From the NCBI RefSeq assembly GCF_024055605.1, contig NZ_JAMXLX010000006.1, positions 347,925 through 411,924 of the forward strand: a stretch of DNA of 64,000 nt. The letters run 5' to 3'. The notes under the pieces are model-generated. The model ran no database searches. It was not told the origin of the DNA and worked only from the letters and a program-made list of their open reading frames with translations. A program made the position numbers and the translations under genes. Of the stretch, positions 43,760 through 53,019 are shown one piece after another (the stretch's first letter is position 1; each line of letters begins with the position of its first letter). The DNA is from Ciceribacter sichuanensis (GTDB lineage Bacteria; Pseudomonadota; Alphaproteobacteria; Rhizobiales; Rhizobiaceae).

Positions 43760-43784
43760 CGATCGGCCTGCCAGAACTGCGCTA

Positions 43785-43817
43785 CGGCCGGGAGCCCCGC
43801 TCCCGGCCATTTTCGTT
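43785..43817 (+). terminator. Rho-independent terminator after mipA
   Basis: A perfect 9-base-pair stem GGCCGGGAG/CTCCCGGCC with loop CCCCG is followed by ATTTTCGTT. It lies between the convergent mipA and response-regulator genes. Confidence 0.8.
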
Positions 43818-44539
43818 CATACCTCCTCGACCGCCGCCGTGAACGTGTAGCCTCCAAGCCGGACGGTCTGCAGCAGCGCCGGCTCGCGTGGGTCGACCTC
43901 GATCTTCTGGCGCAGACGGCTGATATGGACGTCGATGCTGCGCTCGATCGGTCCGGCAAGTCCGGCATGGGTGAGCGTCAGCAGTTCCTCGCGGGTGATG
44001 ACCCGCCCCGGATTGCGGCAGAAGGCCAAAAGCAGATCGAACTCGGTGGTGGTGAGCGCGACACGGGCATTGCTTGGATCGTGCAGCTGGCGACGAAGCG
44101 GGTCTATCTGCCACCCGTCAAACCGCAGTTTGCGCTGACTGCCCGTCGAAACCAGGCCGTAGGAGGCGCGTCTCAGAAGGCTGCGCACACGGGCGACGAC
44201 TTCCCTCGGACTGAACGGCTTGGTGACATAGTCATCGGCGCCGACTTCGAGACCGACGATCCTGTCGACCTCTTCGCCGAGCGCCGTCAGCAGAATGATC
44301 GGGGTGGTCTTTTCGGCGCGAATTCTCCGGCAGAGCGTCAGGCCATCCTCACCGGGCAGCATGACATCGAGAATAATCAGGTCGAAGCTATTGTTGCGCA
44401 GAAGCGATTGCATGACATGACCGTCCTCGGCGACCGTCGGTGTCATGCCGTTCTCCCGCATCGTCATGGCAAGAAGCTTGCCGATTTCGGGATCGTCCTC
44501 GACGATCAATATCTGTGCGTTTGCCGCTGATGGCTGCAT
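43817..44539 (-). CDS. OmpR/PhoB-type response regulator
   Basis: This is a 240-residue regulator. The receiver domain has acidic residues E14-D16, phospho-acceptor D58 (LIILDVMLPGEDG), T85 and K107 (YVTKPFS). The C-terminal winged helix (about 145-235) has LTTTEFDLLLAFCRNPGRVI and RSIDVHISRLRQKIE. It pairs with the histidine kinase at 41251-42576. Three tandem TTGTTnCG 8-mers lie 51 bases upstream of its own start, suggesting autoregulation. The same arrays precede mipA and the efflux adaptor gene. Confidence 0.93.
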   Translation of the reverse strand: MQPSAANAQILIVEDDPEIGKLLAMTMRENGMTPTVAEDGHVMQSLLRNNSFDLIILDVMLPGEDGLTLCRRIRAEKTTPIILLTALGEEVDRIVGLEVGADDYVTKPFSPREVVARVRSLLRRASYGLVSTGSQRKLRFDGWQIDPLRRQLHDPSNARVALTTTEFDLLLAFCRNPGRVITREELLTLTHAGLAGPIERSIDVHISRLRQKIEVDPREPALLQTVRLGGYTFTAAVEEV

Positions 44540-44589
44540 GTCTGACTCCCTCGACTGTCATTACAGCATGCATTCCACGAAAGCGTCCA

Positions 44590-44617
44590 TTGTTTCGGTT
44601 TGTTACGTTTTGTTGCG
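44590..44617 (+). promoter_or_regulatory. three tandem response-regulator sites before the regulator gene
   Basis: TTGTTTCG (44590-44597), TTGTTACG (44600-44607) and TTGTTGCG (44610-44617) repeat with exact 10-base period. This is the best-preserved of three such arrays in the window. It precedes the leftward response-regulator gene by 51 bases. Confidence 0.7.
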
Positions 44618-44631
44618 ACGCATCCACGGAA

Positions 44632-44664
44632 GAAGGGGCCGGGCCACGCAGGCCCGCCCCCTTC
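44632..44664 (-). terminator. terminator hairpin of the RND efflux operon
   Basis: A 14-base-pair GC-rich stem with one mismatch (GAAGGGG... on one side, ...CCCCTTC on the other) and a 5-base loop lies 40 bases beyond the pump stop codon on the leftward transcript. Only a short TTCTTCC tail follows. Confidence 0.6.
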
Positions 44665-44703
44665 CCGTTTGCATTGCCTGCAATCGGCTGCGCGCTTAGC
44701 GCC

Positions 44704-47700
44704 CTAGGCATCTGCCGGCTGGAGGAACGGCCTGACGCTTCGGGCAATGCGATCGCCAAGATTGGAGACAATGAGATGGAGCGAGGGAATGACGATCAGC
44801 GACAACAGCGTGGATACGAGCAGTCCGCCAATCACCGCGATTGCCATCGGAGAGCGGAATTCTCCTCCGTCTCCCATCCCGAGGGCGGAAGGCACCATGC
44901 CACCCGCCATGGCGAGCGTTGTCATGATAATCGGCCTCACTCTTTCACTGCAGGCTTCGACGATGGCCTCGAACCGAGGCAAGCCATGGGCCTCCCGCTC
45001 AATGGCGAAATCCAGCAGCATGATCGCATTCTTCGTGACGATGCCCATCAGCATCAGGATGCCGATGACAACCGGCAAGGACATGGCATTGCCGGTGAAC
45101 AGAAGACCCGCCGCAACGCCGCCGATTGAAAGCGGGAGCGATGCAAGAATGGTCCAGGGTGCGAGCAGGCTGCCGAACAGCAGGATCAGGACGACCAGAA
45201 CCAGCATGATCCCCGATCCCATGGCAACGGCGAAGCTCTCGAAAACGCTGCCCTCGGTGTCGGAATCGCCCGTTGCCTGGATGCGCACCCCGTCGGGAAG
45301 GTTCTTGACGCTTTCGAGCTGCAAGAGCCGCTCCATGCCTTGTCCTGACGTCGTGCCGGAGGCCATATCGGCACCGATCTCTGCGAGGCGGCTGCGATCC
45401 GAACGTTCGATTGCGGAAACCGTCTCGTCGAAACTGGCGTTCACGACCGCCGTCAGCGGTATGCGCGTTCCATCCGCACTCGCGACCGTCAGCAGTTCCA
45501 GCCTGCCGAGATCGTCGCGCGACTGCCGGTCGATGACGACGCGGATGGGGATCTGTCGGGCGCCGTCGAGCAGGCTTGGCAGACGGCTATCGCTGTCGCC
45601 GACGGTCGACACCCGAATGAGGTCGGCGATCTCGACGGGGGAGACACCGAGCATGGCCGCCTTGTCGGACTGCACCTTGAAGCGGAGCTCCGGCCGCATC
45701 GCGGCATTCTCCGCGGCCGGCCCGATGAACATGGGGTCCGTCCCCATTTCGGTGACGATCCTGTCGGCGGCAGCCTGCACCTTGGCGCCGTCGGTCCCGA
45801 GCACGGCGAACGACATGTCGCGCCCGCCGCGGCTGTTCAGGAAGCGCAACTTGATATCCGTCATGGAGGCGAGCCGGTTTTCCATGTCGGCCTCGATCTC
45901 GAAGGATGACCGCGAACGCTCCGACTTGTGCGTGAGATCGATCAGCACGGTGGCATAGCGAACGTCCTGCTGACCCGACATGCTGGAGCCCGCCTGGACA
46001 AATACGCCCTCGACCTCCTCGAAGCCGAAGATACGGCGGGACACGTCGTCGGAGACAGCACGGGTCTCCATGAGGGTCGCACCCGGCGGAAGCTCGATGG
46101 TCAAGGTCAGCTGGCCGGTATCCTCCTCCGGCAGGAAGGCCGTTGGAACCGACAGCAGCGCCACCATGGCAAGGGCAAAGGATGCAACCGCGGCTCCGAC
46201 GGTCATCCATCGCCAGCGCAGACTGAACCGAAGCAGCCGCTCATATGTCGCGACAAAAAATCCCTTGGGCGCCTCGACCGGAGGACTTCCCGTCATGAAA
46301 TACGCAGCCAGAATAGGGGTGATAAGCCGCGCCACCAGCAGGGAAAAGAAGACGGCAATGGCAACCGTCAGGCCGAATTCGCGGAAATACAGCCCGACGA
46401 CGCCGCTCATCATTCCCACCGGCGCGAAGACGGCGATGATCGTGGCCGAAATCGCGATGACCGCCAGACCGATTTCGTCGGAAGCATCGAGAGCGGCCCG
46501 ATAGGCGGATTTGCCCATGTTGCGGTGACGCACGACATTCTCGATTTCGACAATGGCGTCATCGACCAGAATACCTGTGACCAGGGTGATTGCCAGAAGA
46601 CTGAGAATGTTGAGCGAGAAGCCAAGAAACTCCAGCGCGAAAAAGGTCGGAATGATGGACAGGGGAAGGGCCACCGCGGCAACGACCGTCGCGCGCCAAT
46701 CCCTGAGAAACAGGAACACGACGACGATGGAAAGGATCGCGCCTTCGACAAGCGTGTGCATCGCCGAACTGTAGTTGCCGGCTGTATAGGCGACATTGTC
46801 GTTTACGAGGCGGAACCCGACATCGACATGGGCAGCCTGGAGGTCTGCGACGGCGGCCGCAACCGCGGCCGCAACGGAAACGTCGCTGGCCCCTTGAGTG
46901 CGGTAGACGGAGAAACCGACGACATCGCTGCCATCGAGCGTCGCGAAGGATCGAGCTTCCGCAATGCTGTCCTCCACCTGGCCGAGGTCTCCCAGGCGGA
47001 CCGATGCGTCGGAGGAAAGGGCAATGCGCTGATCCGCAAGATCGGAGACGGTTCTGGCCGCAGCCATCGTCGTCAGCGCCTGCTCGCGGCCGCTGACGTC
47101 GCTGCGACCGCCCGAGGCGTCCACCTGGGACTGAAAAAGGGTGTCGTTGACCGTCTTCGCGGAAAGGGAGAGTGCGTGAAGCCTGTCGGCATCGAGCTCG
47201 ATACGGATTTCGCGATCGGCGCCACCGACCCGGTCGATGCGTCCGACCCCGGCCAGACCCTGAAGATGCCGGGAGACCACATCGTCCACGAACCAGGAGA
47301 GTTCAGCGACGGTCATGTTCCGGCTGGCCACCGCGTAGGTCACCACAGACTGTCCCTCCTCCTCGACCCGTTCAATGATGGGTTCGTCGATGGTTGGCGG
47401 CAGATCGGCACGCACCCTGGCAAGTGCATCGCGCACATCGACCATCGCCCGGTCGGGCGTAACCTTGCCCACTTCGAACTCGACCGAGGTGACCGAGCGG
47501 CCCTGGTCGATCGTCGACTTGAGCTCCTTCAGCCCCGGCAGGGAAGCAACCGCATCCTCCACCAGCCGCGTAACCTCCGTTTCCAGTTCGGTCGGCGTTG
47601 CCCCTGACTGTTCAATGGTGACTTTGACAAGAGGCGTGACGATGGTCGGGAAATAGGTCACCGGCAGGCGCGAGAAACTGTAGAGGCCCACAACCGTCAG

Positions 47701-47766
47701 GATGACGAACAACAGGATGGAAGGCAGCGGTTTGCGGATTGCCCAGGCCGACAGATTGGCGTTCAT
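44704..47766 (-). CDS. RND-type multidrug efflux pump, inner-membrane transporter (HAE1-like)
   Basis: This 1020-residue protein has the AcrB/MdtB architecture of 12 helices and two large periplasmic loops. The start MNANLSAWAIRKPLPSILLF is typical. Helix 4 has the proton-relay acids in LVDDAIVEIENVVRH, and the second half has the typical GIVTKNAIMLLDFA. The start at 47766 overlaps the adaptor stop by 4 bases; the longer upstream frame shadows the adaptor. It exports drugs or other amphiphiles from periplasm and membrane using the proton gradient. No outer-membrane TolC-type factor is encoded here, so a shared one would be used. Confidence 0.93.
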   Translation of the reverse strand: MNANLSAWAIRKPLPSILLFVILTVVGLYSFSRLPVTYFPTIVTPLVKVTIEQSGATPTELETEVTRLVEDAVASLPGLKELKSTIDQGRSVTSVEFEVGKVTPDRAMVDVRDALARVRADLPPTIDEPIIERVEEEGQSVVTYAVASRNMTVAELSWFVDDVVSRHLQGLAGVGRIDRVGGADREIRIELDADRLHALSLSAKTVNDTLFQSQVDASGGRSDVSGREQALTTMAAARTVSDLADQRIALSSDASVRLGDLGQVEDSIAEARSFATLDGSDVVGFSVYRTQGASDVSVAAAVAAAVADLQAAHVDVGFRLVNDNVAYTAGNYSSAMHTLVEGAILSIVVVFLFLRDWRATVVAAVALPLSIIPTFFALEFLGFSLNILSLLAITLVTGILVDDAIVEIENVVRHRNMGKSAYRAALDASDEIGLAVIAISATIIAVFAPVGMMSGVVGLYFREFGLTVAIAVFFSLLVARLITPILAAYFMTGSPPVEAPKGFFVATYERLLRFSLRWRWMTVGAAVASFALAMVALLSVPTAFLPEEDTGQLTLTIELPPGATLMETRAVSDDVSRRIFGFEEVEGVFVQAGSSMSGQQDVRYATVLIDLTHKSERSRSSFEIEADMENRLASMTDIKLRFLNSRGGRDMSFAVLGTDGAKVQAAADRIVTEMGTDPMFIGPAAENAAMRPELRFKVQSDKAAMLGVSPVEIADLIRVSTVGDSDSRLPSLLDGARQIPIRVVIDRQSRDDLGRLELLTVASADGTRIPLTAVVNASFDETVSAIERSDRSRLAEIGADMASGTTSGQGMERLLQLESVKNLPDGVRIQATGDSDTEGSVFESFAVAMGSGIMLVLVVLILLFGSLLAPWTILASLPLSIGGVAAGLLFTGNAMSLPVVIGILMLMGIVTKNAIMLLDFAIEREAHGLPRFEAIVEACSERVRPIIMTTLAMAGGMVPSALGMGDGGEFRSPMAIAVIGGLLVSTLLSLIVIPSLHLIVSNLGDRIARSVRPFLQPADA

Positions 47767-49007
47767 CGACGAACTCCTTCCGCATCGGCCGGTACGACGA
47801 CTTCCGACAGCTCGCGCGGCGCACCGCCCTCGACCGAGGCAAGCACGGGGATCACACGATCGCGATCCCTGAGGAAGCCGCCTGCCTTCAGCACGACCAT
47901 CTCGCCATCGCCGAGACCGTCCAGGATTTCGACGAGATTGTCCCGCTGCACGCCCACCTTGACGTTGCGCACCGAGACAAGATCGTTCCTGACGACGTAG
48001 ACGCTGCTTATCCCGCCGGCGCTTTTGACGGCCGTTCCCGGCAGCAGAACATTGGATCGCGTCCCGGTATCGACCTCGCCGCGGGCATAGGCGCCCGGGA
48101 CCAGCCACTCATCGCTGTCGAGTTCGATCCTGACCGAACCGCTCCTCGTCTTCGGTTCCAGCCGCGCGGCGGTCAGTCTCACCGTGCCCGACACCGGCAC
48201 ATCGAGGCCGGGCACGGCAATCCGGGCTGCCATGCCTTCCTTCAGCCGAACGAAATTGCCATCCGTCACCTCCGCCACAAACTCGATCGCGCCGTCGCGC
48301 GCTATGGTAAAAAGAGGGTCGTCTGAACTGGACGGTACGGCGCCGAGGCGGGCGCGGCGATCGAGTACGACGCCGGCGCTCGGTGCCCGGAGGGTACAGC
48401 GCTCCAGCGTCAACTCGATCTCGCGTCGCTCGCTCGCTATGATCCGCTCATCCGCTTCGGCCAGAGCAAGCGACTGGCGGGCCAGAGCGAGTTCGGCGAC
48501 CGCGCGATCATAGGCGTTCTGGTGCTCCTCAAGCGTCTGATCCGAGACGGCTCCCTTGGGCTGAAGGGAGCGGCTTCGCTCAAGCTTCTTCCAGGCCTCC
48601 CGCTCGCTCACCAGAGTGATATCGACCTTGCTTCTTTCCGCGGCGATGGCCACCTTGGCGCGCTGCATGCTGACGGCATTCTTGTCCAGCGCCAACAGGG
48701 TATCGGCGGCATCGAGAAGCGCCAAAGGCTTGCCGGCCTCCACCCGCTCACCGACCTCGACCAGAATCTGTTTGATCTCCCGGCCCTCCAGAGAGGAATG
48801 GACCTGGATTTCCTCGCGCGCGGCGAGCGTACCGACCACAGCGATCTGCTCTGTCACCGGCGCCTCGCGGGCGACGACCACCGTCACCGGCATTTGCTCT
48901 ACCGCCCCTGCCGACGCTGCATTCGTACCGGCGACAGCAAAGCAGGCAACCGCGGCGCCGATGGTTCGCCAGGCAACAAGCCGACCCGGCCACGTTTTCC
49001 CATGCAT
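47763..49007 (-). CDS. RND efflux periplasmic adaptor (membrane fusion protein)
   Basis: This is a 414-residue HlyD/AcrA-type adaptor. It has a signal sequence (cleavage near AASAGA), and the barrel-sandwich halves VHSSLEGREIKQILVEVGERVEAG and LRAPSAGVVLDRRA flank a long alpha-helical hairpin (about 105-190). A beta-barrel and a membrane-proximal domain end the protein. The start at 49007 has GAGG 7 bases upstream. It links the RND pump to an outer-membrane channel. It is the first gene of the efflux operon, with response-regulator-like repeats about 85 bases upstream. Confidence 0.9.
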   Translation of the reverse strand: MHGKTWPGRLVAWRTIGAAVACFAVAGTNAASAGAVEQMPVTVVVAREAPVTEQIAVVGTLAAREEIQVHSSLEGREIKQILVEVGERVEAGKPLALLDAADTLLALDKNAVSMQRAKVAIAAERSKVDITLVSEREAWKKLERSRSLQPKGAVSDQTLEEHQNAYDRAVAELALARQSLALAEADERIIASERREIELTLERCTLRAPSAGVVLDRRARLGAVPSSSDDPLFTIARDGAIEFVAEVTDGNFVRLKEGMAARIAVPGLDVPVSGTVRLTAARLEPKTRSGSVRIELDSDEWLVPGAYARGEVDTGTRSNVLLPGTAVKSAGGISSVYVVRNDLVSVRNVKVGVQRDNLVEILDGLGDGEMVVLKAGGFLRDRDRVIPVLASVEGGAPRELSEVVVPADAEGVRR

Positions 49008-49091
49008 GAAACGACCTCTTCGTTGGCCTGCGGAAAAATCACGAGCCGCAGACGATCTCAAACCCGACCCTAAAGATCAGGCCGGGGAATG

Positions 49092-49119
49092 GCGTTTCAT
49101 CCTGTTGCTATTTGTTGCG
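49092..49119 (+). promoter_or_regulatory. tandem response-regulator sites before the efflux operon
   Basis: One exact copy TTGTTGCG (49112-49119) is preceded at exact 10-base steps by CTGTTGCT (6 of 8) and GCGTTTCA (5 of 8). The orientation relative to the leftward efflux operon is the same as in the arrays before mipA and the response regulator. Confidence 0.5.
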
Positions 49120-49301
49120 GGCACTTCCCGGGAAAAAATACCGGGACATCGGCTTCTGCATGAAGGCGTTCGTGCAGAAGGATGCCGGTGGAAACCGATT
49201 TCATCAGCCGCGACGACGATCATTCGATAAGGGCGGGCCGGGTCACTTTGACGTCATCATCCTCTGGCTAGCTGCCCACTTCGAGGCAATGAGGATCCGA
49301 C

Positions 49302-50282
49302 GTGCAAACCCGACTGTGCCTGACCTGTGACGACACCGCTGCCGGATATCTGAAGGCAGTCCATGCGACCTCCTCGCCCCGGCCGGAGATCGTTCCCTTG
49401 CCTGCCCGGCTGATCCGCGCGCCGATCGCCTCGGCGCAACCGAAGCACGGCCTTCCTCCGGGAGGCGGGAAGACTTCGCTTCCTCCCGCCGTCGAGCCCG
49501 ACATCGCGGGCGTCTTCTCTCGATTGGGTGAGGTCGAGCGCTGCGAGCTCTACATCGATCCGGACCCCAACAGTCAGCTTCTGATGACGCTGCTGCTCAC
49601 CCGGGCGCTTGTCGACGGCATCGACCACCGCAGGCTTTTTCTCGTGCATGCGCCTGCTCGATGGGGCCAGGTGGACGCCAGCACCCCGCCTGAGCGAGTG
49701 GCATCGCCGACGCAGGTGGAGGAACGGCATCTGAGCGCGGCGGCGTCTTTTTGGTCAGCCTATTGCGCCCCGACGCCGGAGGCCTGGCTTGGCCTGCGGC
49801 ACCAGGATATGGCTCTTTTCCCGTTTCTGGTAAACGCAAGGGACGCACTGCTGGACGACCTGCCTCGACGGGATACGGGGCTTGGAGCATGCGAACGGCT
49901 GGCGCTTGAGACCATCGGCATCGAGGGCGCCAAGGTGAACGAGTTGTTCGGCGCGTTTTACCGGGAGCCGGCAAGGCTCATCGACCGGCCGCAGATCGTC
50001 TCCCTGCTCGGCTCGCTGGCGTCCGGCGCGGCTCCGCTCATTGATGGGTTGGAAGGGCGCCTCGGCGCTGACGACGTCCTCGAGGACGCCGATGCGTGGG
50101 ACAGGTTTCGAGAGAGCCGCGTGCGGTTGACGGATGTCGGCCATAAAATCCTCGCCGGCGAACTGGATTTCGTCGAAACGCACGGCATCGACCGCTGGTG
50201 GGGCGGAACACGCCTGACGGGACGCCAATGCTGGCGATGGGATCACCGGACACGATCGCTCGCGCATCCAGCGGAAGACTAG
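49302..50282 (+). CDS. conserved hypothetical protein (DUF1835/DUF3658-like)
   Basis: This 326-residue protein has no signal peptide. The start resembles DUF1835 proteins (LCLTCDDTAAGYLK), and the C-terminal part has LTDVGHKILAGELDF and the DRWWGGTRLTG to CWRWD tail seen in that group. The function of the family is unknown. The start is a GTG at 49302 with GAGGATC 7 bases upstream. It is divergent from the efflux adaptor gene and shares its intergenic region, which may or may not mean shared control. Confidence 0.6.
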   Translation: MQTRLCLTCDDTAAGYLKAVHATSSPRPEIVPLPARLIRAPIASAQPKHGLPPGGGKTSLPPAVEPDIAGVFSRLGEVERCELYIDPDPNSQLLMTLLLTRALVDGIDHRRLFLVHAPARWGQVDASTPPERVASPTQVEERHLSAAASFWSAYCAPTPEAWLGLRHQDMALFPFLVNARDALLDDLPRRDTGLGACERLALETIGIEGAKVNELFGAFYREPARLIDRPQIVSLLGSLASGAAPLIDGLEGRLGADDVLEDADAWDRFRESRVRLTDVGHKILAGELDFVETHGIDRWWGGTRLTGRQCWRWDHRTRSLAHPAED

Positions 50283-50362
50283 ACGGCGGACGCGCCTTCG
50301 CCGGGTTGGCGTCTCGCAGCGGAGGGGAGGCTGTTTTCCGCGGCGGTGGCAGCGAGCTGCAT

Positions 50363-50391
50363 CATGTGGGCCGGCAGTGCCAGCCCACATG
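50363..50391. terminator. hairpin between convergent genes
   Basis: A perfect 9-base-pair stem CATGTGGGC/GCCCACATG with an 11-base loop lies between the ends of the hypothetical gene and the SDR gene. There is no T-run. It is a plausible bidirectional terminator. Confidence 0.45.
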
Positions 50392-50399
50392 AACCATCG

Positions 50400-51131
50400 T
50401 CACCAGGCGACGGGACCGTCCGGCGCCACAAACCGGCCGGAGACGGCGTCGGCGCCGAGCAATGCGTACTCGACAGGCAGGCGTGCGCCTTCCTCGGGCG
50501 TCATGAAGCCATTGCCGCCCGTCAGATCCGTCTTCACGTAGCCCGGTGCGACCGAGTTGACGACGATGGGGGTGTTCTTCAGCTCTGCCGCCAGTTGCAC
50601 CGTCAGCATGTTGAGCGCCGCCTTGGAGGCGTTGTAGCCCATCAGCCGCGCCTCGTAATAGGGAGACGTGGGATCGCCATTGACGGCCAACGATCCAAGG
50701 GTCGTGGACAGGTTGACGATGCGTCCGGCCTTCGATCGGCGCAGCAGCGGCAGCATGGCCTGCGTCACGGCCAGCGTGCCGAGGAAGTTCGTCTCCATCA
50801 GCCTTCGCGCCGCAGCAACCGTTGCGACGGTCGGCGGGCCGTCTTCGGCGTCGACGATGCCGGCATTGTTCACGAGGATGTCGAGCCGGCCATGTCTTGA
50901 GGAAATCGCGGCGGCGGCGGCTGTGATCGTCGCCTCATTGTTGAGATCGACCTCGATCGCTTCCACCGCCAGTCCCGCCTGGGCCAGCTCGCCGGCGGCA
51001 GCCTGTCCGCGTTGCAGGTCGCGGGCACCCATCAGCACGGTCACACCGGCCTTTGCGAGTTGCCGCGCGATTTCAAGCCCGATGCCTTTGTTGGCACCTG
51101 TCACAAGCGCAATTCTATTCGTATCAGTCAT
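50400..51131 (-). CDS. short-chain dehydrogenase/reductase
   Basis: This is a 243-residue classical SDR. It has cofactor motif TGANKGIG (11-18), NNAG (about 87-90), the catalytic Ser in VNLSTTLGS, and YNASK with catalytic Tyr and Lys. The GARDLQRG segment after the second strand suggests NADP(H) preference. The substrate is unknown. It is divergent from a TetR regulator, which probably represses it. The ATG at 51131 was chosen; the longer upstream frame runs through the TetR gene. Confidence 0.9.
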   Translation of the reverse strand: MTDTNRIALVTGANKGIGLEIARQLAKAGVTVLMGARDLQRGQAAAGELAQAGLAVEAIEVDLNNEATITAAAAAISSRHGRLDILVNNAGIVDAEDGPPTVATVAAARRLMETNFLGTLAVTQAMLPLLRRSKAGRIVNLSTTLGSLAVNGDPTSPYYEARLMGYNASKAALNMLTVQLAAELKNTPIVVNSVAPGYVKTDLTGGNGFMTPEEGARLPVEYALLGADAVSGRFVAPDGPVAW

Positions 51132-51203
51132 CGCATGTCCTTCGGATATTGGCGAAACACGCCGCTCAATATATGAAGGATCATTCGTTTTCGGGATTCG
51201 CAT

Positions 51204-51833
51204 ATGGATGTATCGCCGCCTCGCCATCTGAAGGCCCGCAAAAAGCCGCGTCAGACGCGCGCAATGTCGACGGTCGACACCATTTTCGAGGCGACCATTC
51301 AGGTTTTGATCGGCGAGGGAACGCACCGGCTGACCACCACGCGCGTGGCCGAGCGCGCCGGTGTTTCGGTCGGCACCATGTATCAGTATTTTCCGCACAA
51401 GCAGGCTCTGCTCTACGCGCTCAACGAGCGTTATCTCGACCGACTGGCGGAGCGTGTGGAAAAGGCCTGCCTCGCACAACACGGCAAGTCGACGAAGGAG
51501 ATGATAGAGGCGCTCGTCACCACCTACTGGGAGGCAAAGACCGAGCGAAGCGACGTGACCCGCGCGCTCTACAGCTCGGCGGTCGAACTGGACAACGAGG
51601 CGCTGATCGAGGCTTTCGCCCGGCGCATGGACGAGGCAACCATAGCCATGCTGCAAAGCGCTCCGAACGCGAATTATTCCGATATCGACCTCGTGAACGT
51701 GACGCTGCTGTCTGTCATTTTCGGAACCGTCAGGAACGTGTTCGAACGCAACCTCCCCGCGCCGGAGCAGATCGCAATCCGCAAACAGCTCATCGTCATG
51801 TGCCTTGCCTATCTCGATATGTCCGGCGGGTAG
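51204..51833 (+). CDS. TetR family transcriptional regulator
   Basis: This 209-residue protein has an N-terminal TetR HTH (about 22-68: AMSTVDTIFEATIQVL, then TTTRVAERAGVSVGTMYQYF) and a variable ligand-binding C-terminal domain of the kind seen in AcrR-like members. It is divergent from the SDR gene with 72 bases between the starts, so local repression of the SDR gene and of itself is likely. The effector is unknown. Confidence 0.9.
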   Translation: MDVSPPRHLKARKKPRQTRAMSTVDTIFEATIQVLIGEGTHRLTTTRVAERAGVSVGTMYQYFPHKQALLYALNERYLDRLAERVEKACLAQHGKSTKEMIEALVTTYWEAKTERSDVTRALYSSAVELDNEALIEAFARRMDEATIAMLQSAPNANYSDIDLVNVTLLSVIFGTVRNVFERNLPAPEQIAIRKQLIVMCLAYLDMSGG

Positions 51834-51943
51834 TCGAGTGCGCTTGCAAGACGCCGGGACGCATCCTAACAGAAATCAACATTCGGCTCGATCTGAGGTG
51901 TCGCAGCATTCGCTGCGGAGCCGTCAAGGCTGAGGAGGCACTG

Positions 51944-52858
51944 ATGCTTCGCGACATGAGCGATACTTTGGCGTTTATCGAGGTGGTCCAGCGAGGAAGT
52001 TTTACGGCTGCGGCAGACAGCCTGAGGACGTCCAAGGCGCGCCTGAGCAAGAAGGTTCAGGACCTGGAGCAAAGGCTGGGGGTGAAGCTCCTCCATCGGA
52101 CGACGCGCAATATCCGTCTGAAGGAGGCGGGCTCCATCTATTTCGAGCGTTGCCAGGAACTCGCCCGCCTTATCGGCGACGGCGAGAGCGCCGTCGAACA
52201 AGTGCACGGCAAGCCCTCCGGATGGTTGAGAGTGACCGCACCCCACTGGTTGGTCACCAAGGCTATCGCCCCGCTGCTGGTCGGCTTTCGTGAAGCCTAT
52301 CCCGAGGTCAGGCTCCAGCTGCTGCTCGACCACGAAATAAAAAACATCGTGCACGAGGACATAGACGTGGCATGCCGCCTCTGGAATGGTCAGATGCCGG
52401 ATTCCAATCTTGCTGCTCGTCGTCTGGCCGATCTTCAGACAGGTCTTTACGCTTCCGGGCAGTATCTCGAACGGCATGGAGTTCCAGAACACCCATCGCA
52501 GTTGAAAGACCATGATTGCCTTGTGACCCAATTGTTTTATGGCCGCCCCTACCACTCATGGCCGCTTGCGACAGAGGGCGAGGTTGTCGATTATCCGATC
52601 AATCCGGCGATCGTTGCGACAGATCCGGAAGCATTGTTCGAATTCCTGGTCAGGGGACAGGGGATCCAGCTTACCAATCCTTACCTGGTTCAAGCGGCGG
52701 TCGCGTCCGGCGAGGTCGTGCGCATTCTCCCCGAATGGTCCGGGCCCAGCGCCACGTTGTACGCCGTGAGAGCCGGCGGCCGTGTCCAGCCCCTCAAGGT
52801 GAGGGCGTTTATCGACTATCTGGCGGAGCACCTCGAGGAGGCATTGCAGGCGCAATGA
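51944..52858 (+). CDS. LysR family transcriptional regulator
   Basis: This is a 304-residue LysR-type regulator with N-terminal HTH (about 4-62: FIEVVQRGSFTAAADSL, then RLSKKVQDLEQRLGVKLLHRTTR) and an effector domain of the CrgA-like group. The ATG at 51944 follows TGAGGAGG. The open frame further upstream shadows the TetR gene. It may control the exported hydrolase gene 161 bases downstream on the same strand, or the SDR gene. Confidence 0.9.
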   Translation: MLRDMSDTLAFIEVVQRGSFTAAADSLRTSKARLSKKVQDLEQRLGVKLLHRTTRNIRLKEAGSIYFERCQELARLIGDGESAVEQVHGKPSGWLRVTAPHWLVTKAIAPLLVGFREAYPEVRLQLLLDHEIKNIVHEDIDVACRLWNGQMPDSNLAARRLADLQTGLYASGQYLERHGVPEHPSQLKDHDCLVTQLFYGRPYHSWPLATEGEVVDYPINPAIVATDPEALFEFLVRGQGIQLTNPYLVQAAVASGEVVRILPEWSGPSATLYAVRAGGRVQPLKVRAFIDYLAEHLEEALQAQ

Positions 52859-53019
52859 GACGCATCTTGCCGTCATCCTTCATTGTAGCCAGATTCTTGA
52901 CAGCGCGATCCGACTTGGCGACCTAATCACACGGGCCGCTCCAGCCTACTTTCCTTCCGCAAGCGCCGCATCGTTCATTATTGAACTTTTTCGCGGCGGA
53001 AATCGATGAAGGAATTGTC

